Shown here in pieces: positions 61,438 through 64,000 of a DNA stretch of 64,000 nucleotides; within the stretch, counting starts at the first letter, position 1, and each line of letters opens with the position of its first letter. A program made the translations under genes and the position numbers. The notes beneath the pieces were generated by a model. That model saw nothing but the letters and a program-made list of their open reading frames with translations, made no database searches and was not told the DNA's origin. This DNA comes from JABDLO01 sp041749255 (GTDB lineage: Bacteria > Bacteroidota > Bacteroidia > Chitinophagales > Saprospiraceae). Location of the stretch: contig JBGTBR010000044.1 in the NCBI GenBank assembly GCA_041749255.1, positions 62,001-126,000 of the forward strand, in the 5' to 3' direction.

Positions 61438-63684
61438 ATGAAATTAAATATTTGTAAAATTTCTCTGATATCGGTATTTTTTATGCTGATCTCGGCCTCA
61501 ATTTCCGCCCAAAAAGTGGTGCGATATGACCTTTTTGTAAAAGACACCATCGTCAACTTTACTGGAAAAGACAAAAGGGCAATTGCCGCCAACGGACAAA
61601 TTCCTATGCCAACCCTTACATTTACTGAAGGTGATACGGCTGAAATTCACGTACATAACCTACTCAAAGAAAGCACCTCTATGCATTGGCACGGTTTGTA
61701 TTTGCCCAATAAGGAAGACGGTGTTCCCTATTTAACACAAATGCCCATAGAGCCAAATACAAAACACGTTTACCGTTTTCCAATCATTCAAAACGGAACA
61801 CATTGGTATCACAGCCATACCGGTCTGCAAGAGCAAATTGGCATGTACGGCTCAATGATTTTGAAAAAAAGAGAAGAAGACCCTACTTTTAGAAAAGGTA
61901 TAGACGATTTGCCATCTGTTCCTATCATTTTAAGTGAATGGACAGATTTTAACCCAAATAATGTCCACAGAATGTTGCACAACGCTTCGGATTGGTTCGC
62001 AATTAAAAAAGGGACAACCCAAAGTTACGCTGAAGCCATAAGAGAAGGACATTTTAAAACCAAACTAACCAACGAATGGAAACGAATGTTGGCCATGGAT
62101 GTAAGCGATGTGTATTATGATAAATTTCTTATCAATGGAGCATCAGAAAAACAACTTTCTCAATTCAAAGGAGGTGATAAAGTGCGTTTACAAATTTCTA
62201 ATGGTGGGGCTTCTTCCTATTTTTGGCTCACATATGCAGGCGGAAAAATAACCGTTGTTGCCAATGATGGTAACGATGTTGAGCCTGTTGAAGTAGATAG
62301 ATTGATTATAGGTGTTTCAGAAACCTATGATGTCATAGTTACTATACCGTCAGAAAATACGTCATACGAATTTTTGGCAACACCGGAAGACCGCACCAGT
62401 TCGGCATCTATTTATATCGGTTCGGGTATCAAACAGTTAAGTAGTCCATTGCCAAAACTGAAATACTTTGAAGGCATGAAGATGATGAACGATATGATGA
62501 ATATGAATGGTGATCTGAATGATATGGGAATGAATATGAGCTTGCAACAAATGGATATGAACACAGTAATGTATCCTGAAATTACGGGCGAAACGGAACC
62601 TGTGAAAATGGATAAAATGCCAGGCATGGATATGAAGAATATGGATCATTCCACACACGGCTCTGGTAATAAGGATATAGTAACATTGAATTATGCAATG
62701 CTGAAATCTCCTACAAAAACAACTTTACCAAAAGACGCTCCGGTTAGGGAATTAAAGTTTGAGTTAACAGGAAATATGAACCGTTATGTTTGGAGTCTGG
62801 ACAACAAAGTGCTTTCTGAAGCCGACAAAATTCTGATTAAAAAGGGTGAAATCGTAAGAATAACCATGTTCAATAATTCTATGATGCGTCACCCTATGCA
62901 CTTGCACGGTCACGATTTTAGAGTAATCAATGGTCAGGGAGATTATGCACCACTAAAAAACGTATTGGACATAATGCCAATGGAAACCAATGTAATTGAA
63001 TTTGAAGCCAACCTGGAAGGTGATTGGTTTTTTCATTGCCATATCCTCTACCATATGATGTCAGGAATGAACCGGGTTTTTAGTTATGAAAACCAGGAAC
63101 CCAATCCATTATTGCCCGATAAAAAATGGGCTTATAAAAAATTGCAACGAGAAAGCAATCAGCTACACTTTATGGCTCAAAATGACTTTGCAACCAATGG
63201 TAATGACGGAATGGTTATGTTACAAAACGCTCGTTGGAGTTTTAGCACAGAATGGAGATTAGGCTATAATGACATGCACGGTTACGAAACAGAAACCCAC
63301 ATTGGCAGATACATTGGCAGAAATCAATGGTTGATGCCATTTGTTGGTTTTGACTGGCGTTACAGAAAACATACAGATGCTGAAAAAAATCTTTTTGGAC
63401 AAACCAATACCAAAGACAACCGCACCCAACTTAGTTTAGGTATTGCTTATACATTGCCTTTATTGATTATATTTCAAAGCGAAATTTATCATGATGGAAA
63501 TGTAAGAATGCAATTGCGGAGAGAAGATATTCCAGTATCAAAAAGGTTTAGAGCTGCATTTATGGTCAATACAGACAAAGAATATATGTTTGGTCTGCAT
63601 TATATAGTTGGTAAAAATTTTGGGTTTAGAACTCATTACGACAGTGATATGGGATTTGGAGTAGGATTGATTTTGAATTATTAA
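61438..63684 (+). CDS. Multicopper oxidase (CopA-like) fused to a CopB-like outer-membrane beta-barrel
   Basis: A 748-residue exported protein with signal peptide MKLNICKISLISVFFMLISASISAQ. The first part is a three-domain multicopper oxidase with all copper-binding motifs: MHWHGLYLP, GTHWYHSHTGLQ, RHPMHLHGHDF and FFHCHILYHMMSGMN. A Met-rich loop (about residues 340-395, many M/H residues) probably holds extra Cu+. From about residue 600 a CopB-like barrel segment follows (WRLGYNDMHGYETETHIG, GVGLILNY at the end). CopA oxidises Cu+ and CopB is its outer-membrane partner; here both are in one chain. It is the last gene of the copper operon. Confidence 0.9.
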   Translation: MKLNICKISLISVFFMLISASISAQKVVRYDLFVKDTIVNFTGKDKRAIAANGQIPMPTLTFTEGDTAEIHVHNLLKESTSMHWHGLYLPNKEDGVPYLTQMPIEPNTKHVYRFPIIQNGTHWYHSHTGLQEQIGMYGSMILKKREEDPTFRKGIDDLPSVPIILSEWTDFNPNNVHRMLHNASDWFAIKKGTTQSYAEAIREGHFKTKLTNEWKRMLAMDVSDVYYDKFLINGASEKQLSQFKGGDKVRLQISNGGASSYFWLTYAGGKITVVANDGNDVEPVEVDRLIIGVSETYDVIVTIPSENTSYEFLATPEDRTSSASIYIGSGIKQLSSPLPKLKYFEGMKMMNDMMNMNGDLNDMGMNMSLQQMDMNTVMYPEITGETEPVKMDKMPGMDMKNMDHSTHGSGNKDIVTLNYAMLKSPTKTTLPKDAPVRELKFELTGNMNRYVWSLDNKVLSEADKILIKKGEIVRITMFNNSMMRHPMHLHGHDFRVINGQGDYAPLKNVLDIMPMETNVIEFEANLEGDWFFHCHILYHMMSGMNRVFSYENQEPNPLLPDKKWAYKKLQRESNQLHFMAQNDFATNGNDGMVMLQNARWSFSTEWRLGYNDMHGYETETHIGRYIGRNQWLMPFVGFDWRYRKHTDAEKNLFGQTNTKDNRTQLSLGIAYTLPLLIIFQSEIYHDGNVRMQLRREDIPVSKRFRAAFMVNTDKEYMFGLHYIVGKNFGFRTHYDSDMGFGVGLILNY

Positions 63685-63906
63685 AGCCAGGCAATGTCAA
63701 TCATATCCTAGACCAGAGACATTTTGTACTTTGGCTTAAACTTTTTCCCAGCCGACAAATAGTGGTTTCAAATGCCCCACGTTTCTTAGCTGAAAGGTTA
63801 TGCTCACTTTGAATAAAGTTAGTATGGAGAATTTTTATGACGGAACATTCATATACAACTGGATTATGCATCATGAAATTCATTGCCTATCTCGACTATA
63901 AAGCAA

Positions 63907-64000
63907 ATGAAAAATAAAACTGAAATACGAAAACTTATTTTTTACTTTATTTCAACGTACATTTTCTCCTGGGCTTTTTGGATTCCAAGTGCACTTTTAT
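63907..64000 (+). CDS. Probable CPBP-family membrane protease, start only (runs off the window)
   Basis: Only 31 codons are visible: MKNKTEIRKLIFYFISTYIF then SWAFWIPSALL. A charged start followed by a helix with SWxxWIP is typical of CPBP (type II CAAX) intramembrane proteases. The identity rests on this short segment. The 220 bases before it hold only a leftward open frame (63701-63883) that I do not recognise as a gene. Confidence 0.4.
   Translation, partial: MKNKTEIRKLIFYFISTYIFSWAFWIPSALL

Noticed and set aside
63701..63883. Leftward 60-codon frame near the end as a transposase fragment
   Set aside because: No DDE or other transposase motif can be seen in it; I could not support the idea.

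Overview
This window looks like the chromosome of a non-photosynthetic member of the Bacteroidota, possibly a Saprospirales- or Chitinophagales-like lineage. The evidence is gene content: DUF4271 next to a divergent HemD, a uppS-bamA-ompH string, a long eukaryote-like IleRS, a decayed T9SS sorting domain, DUF6090, DUF4286, DUF2911 and DUF3347 proteins, AT-rich intergenic DNA, weak Shine-Dalgarno signals and a candidate TTTG-N19-TAnnTTTG promoter. I saw no rRNA, tRNA, CRISPR array or intact insertion sequence. All family calls come from reading motifs; no database search was run.

Layout. 1-13.8 kb is core: DUF4271 (partial), hemD, a DUF4286 protein, an acyl-CoA dehydrogenase, a site-2 protease, the leftward envelope string uppS-bamA-ompH, a WecA-like glycosyltransferase, crcB and ileS. 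14-22 kb holds a secreted M28 peptidase, a MATE exporter, an SRPBCC protein, an orphan solute-binding protein, a ROK kinase and an ABC transporter whose FtsX-like permease carries a His/Asp-rich loop. 22.07-22.54 kb is a block of several unrelated simple repeats, followed by a small Cys-containing secreted protein. 23.5-27.7 kb is an inositol-lipid cluster: a CDP-alcohol phosphatidyltransferase, an Aur1-like PAP2 enzyme, myo-inositol-phosphate synthase, PgpA and GtrA. 27.8-30 kb encodes a GMC oxidoreductase and its small subunit. 30.4-33.1 kb has two paralogous IPTL-CTERM proteins and a kelch lipoprotein. 33.6-36.8 kb is a fatty-acid oxidation group. 36.8-39.5 kb has two exported amidohydrolases, one of which has lost its metal ligands.

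The most striking locus is 39.66-43.71 kb, a tight leftward five-gene operon. In order it encodes a geranylgeranyl reductase, a 2[4Fe-4S] ferredoxin, a methyltransferase that closely resembles plant VTE3 (including its C-terminal membrane anchor), a gamma-tocopherol-methyltransferase-like (VTE4) enzyme and a homogentisate prenyltransferase (VTE2/HPT-like). Together these are most of a tocopherol/plastoquinol-type pathway, normally associated with oxygenic phototrophs. Tocopherol cyclase and 4-hydroxyphenylpyruvate dioxygenase are not in the window. A small divergent HTH protein, a 26-bp palindrome and a candidate promoter lie in the intergenic control region.

44.3-57 kb is an accessory patchwork. 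It contains a GxxExxY protein between palindromic repeats, a frameshifted four-helix-bundle gene between ATTACGAATT repeats, three DUF6090-type genes of which the third is a chimera with a serine hydrolase lacking SxxK, and an AraC-ankyrin-ABC block bounded by ~178-bp direct repeats 3.56 kb apart. It continues with a dead T9SS domain, an S74 tail-fibre-like protein, an L,D-transpeptidase-like lipoprotein and an atypical pyruvate-kinase-like protein. 57.4-63.7 kb is a copper-resistance operon: HMA-DUF3347 protein, DUF2911 protein, CPH-type P1B ATPase, DUF305 protein and a multicopper oxidase fused to a beta-barrel. The window ends in the first codons of a probable membrane protease gene.
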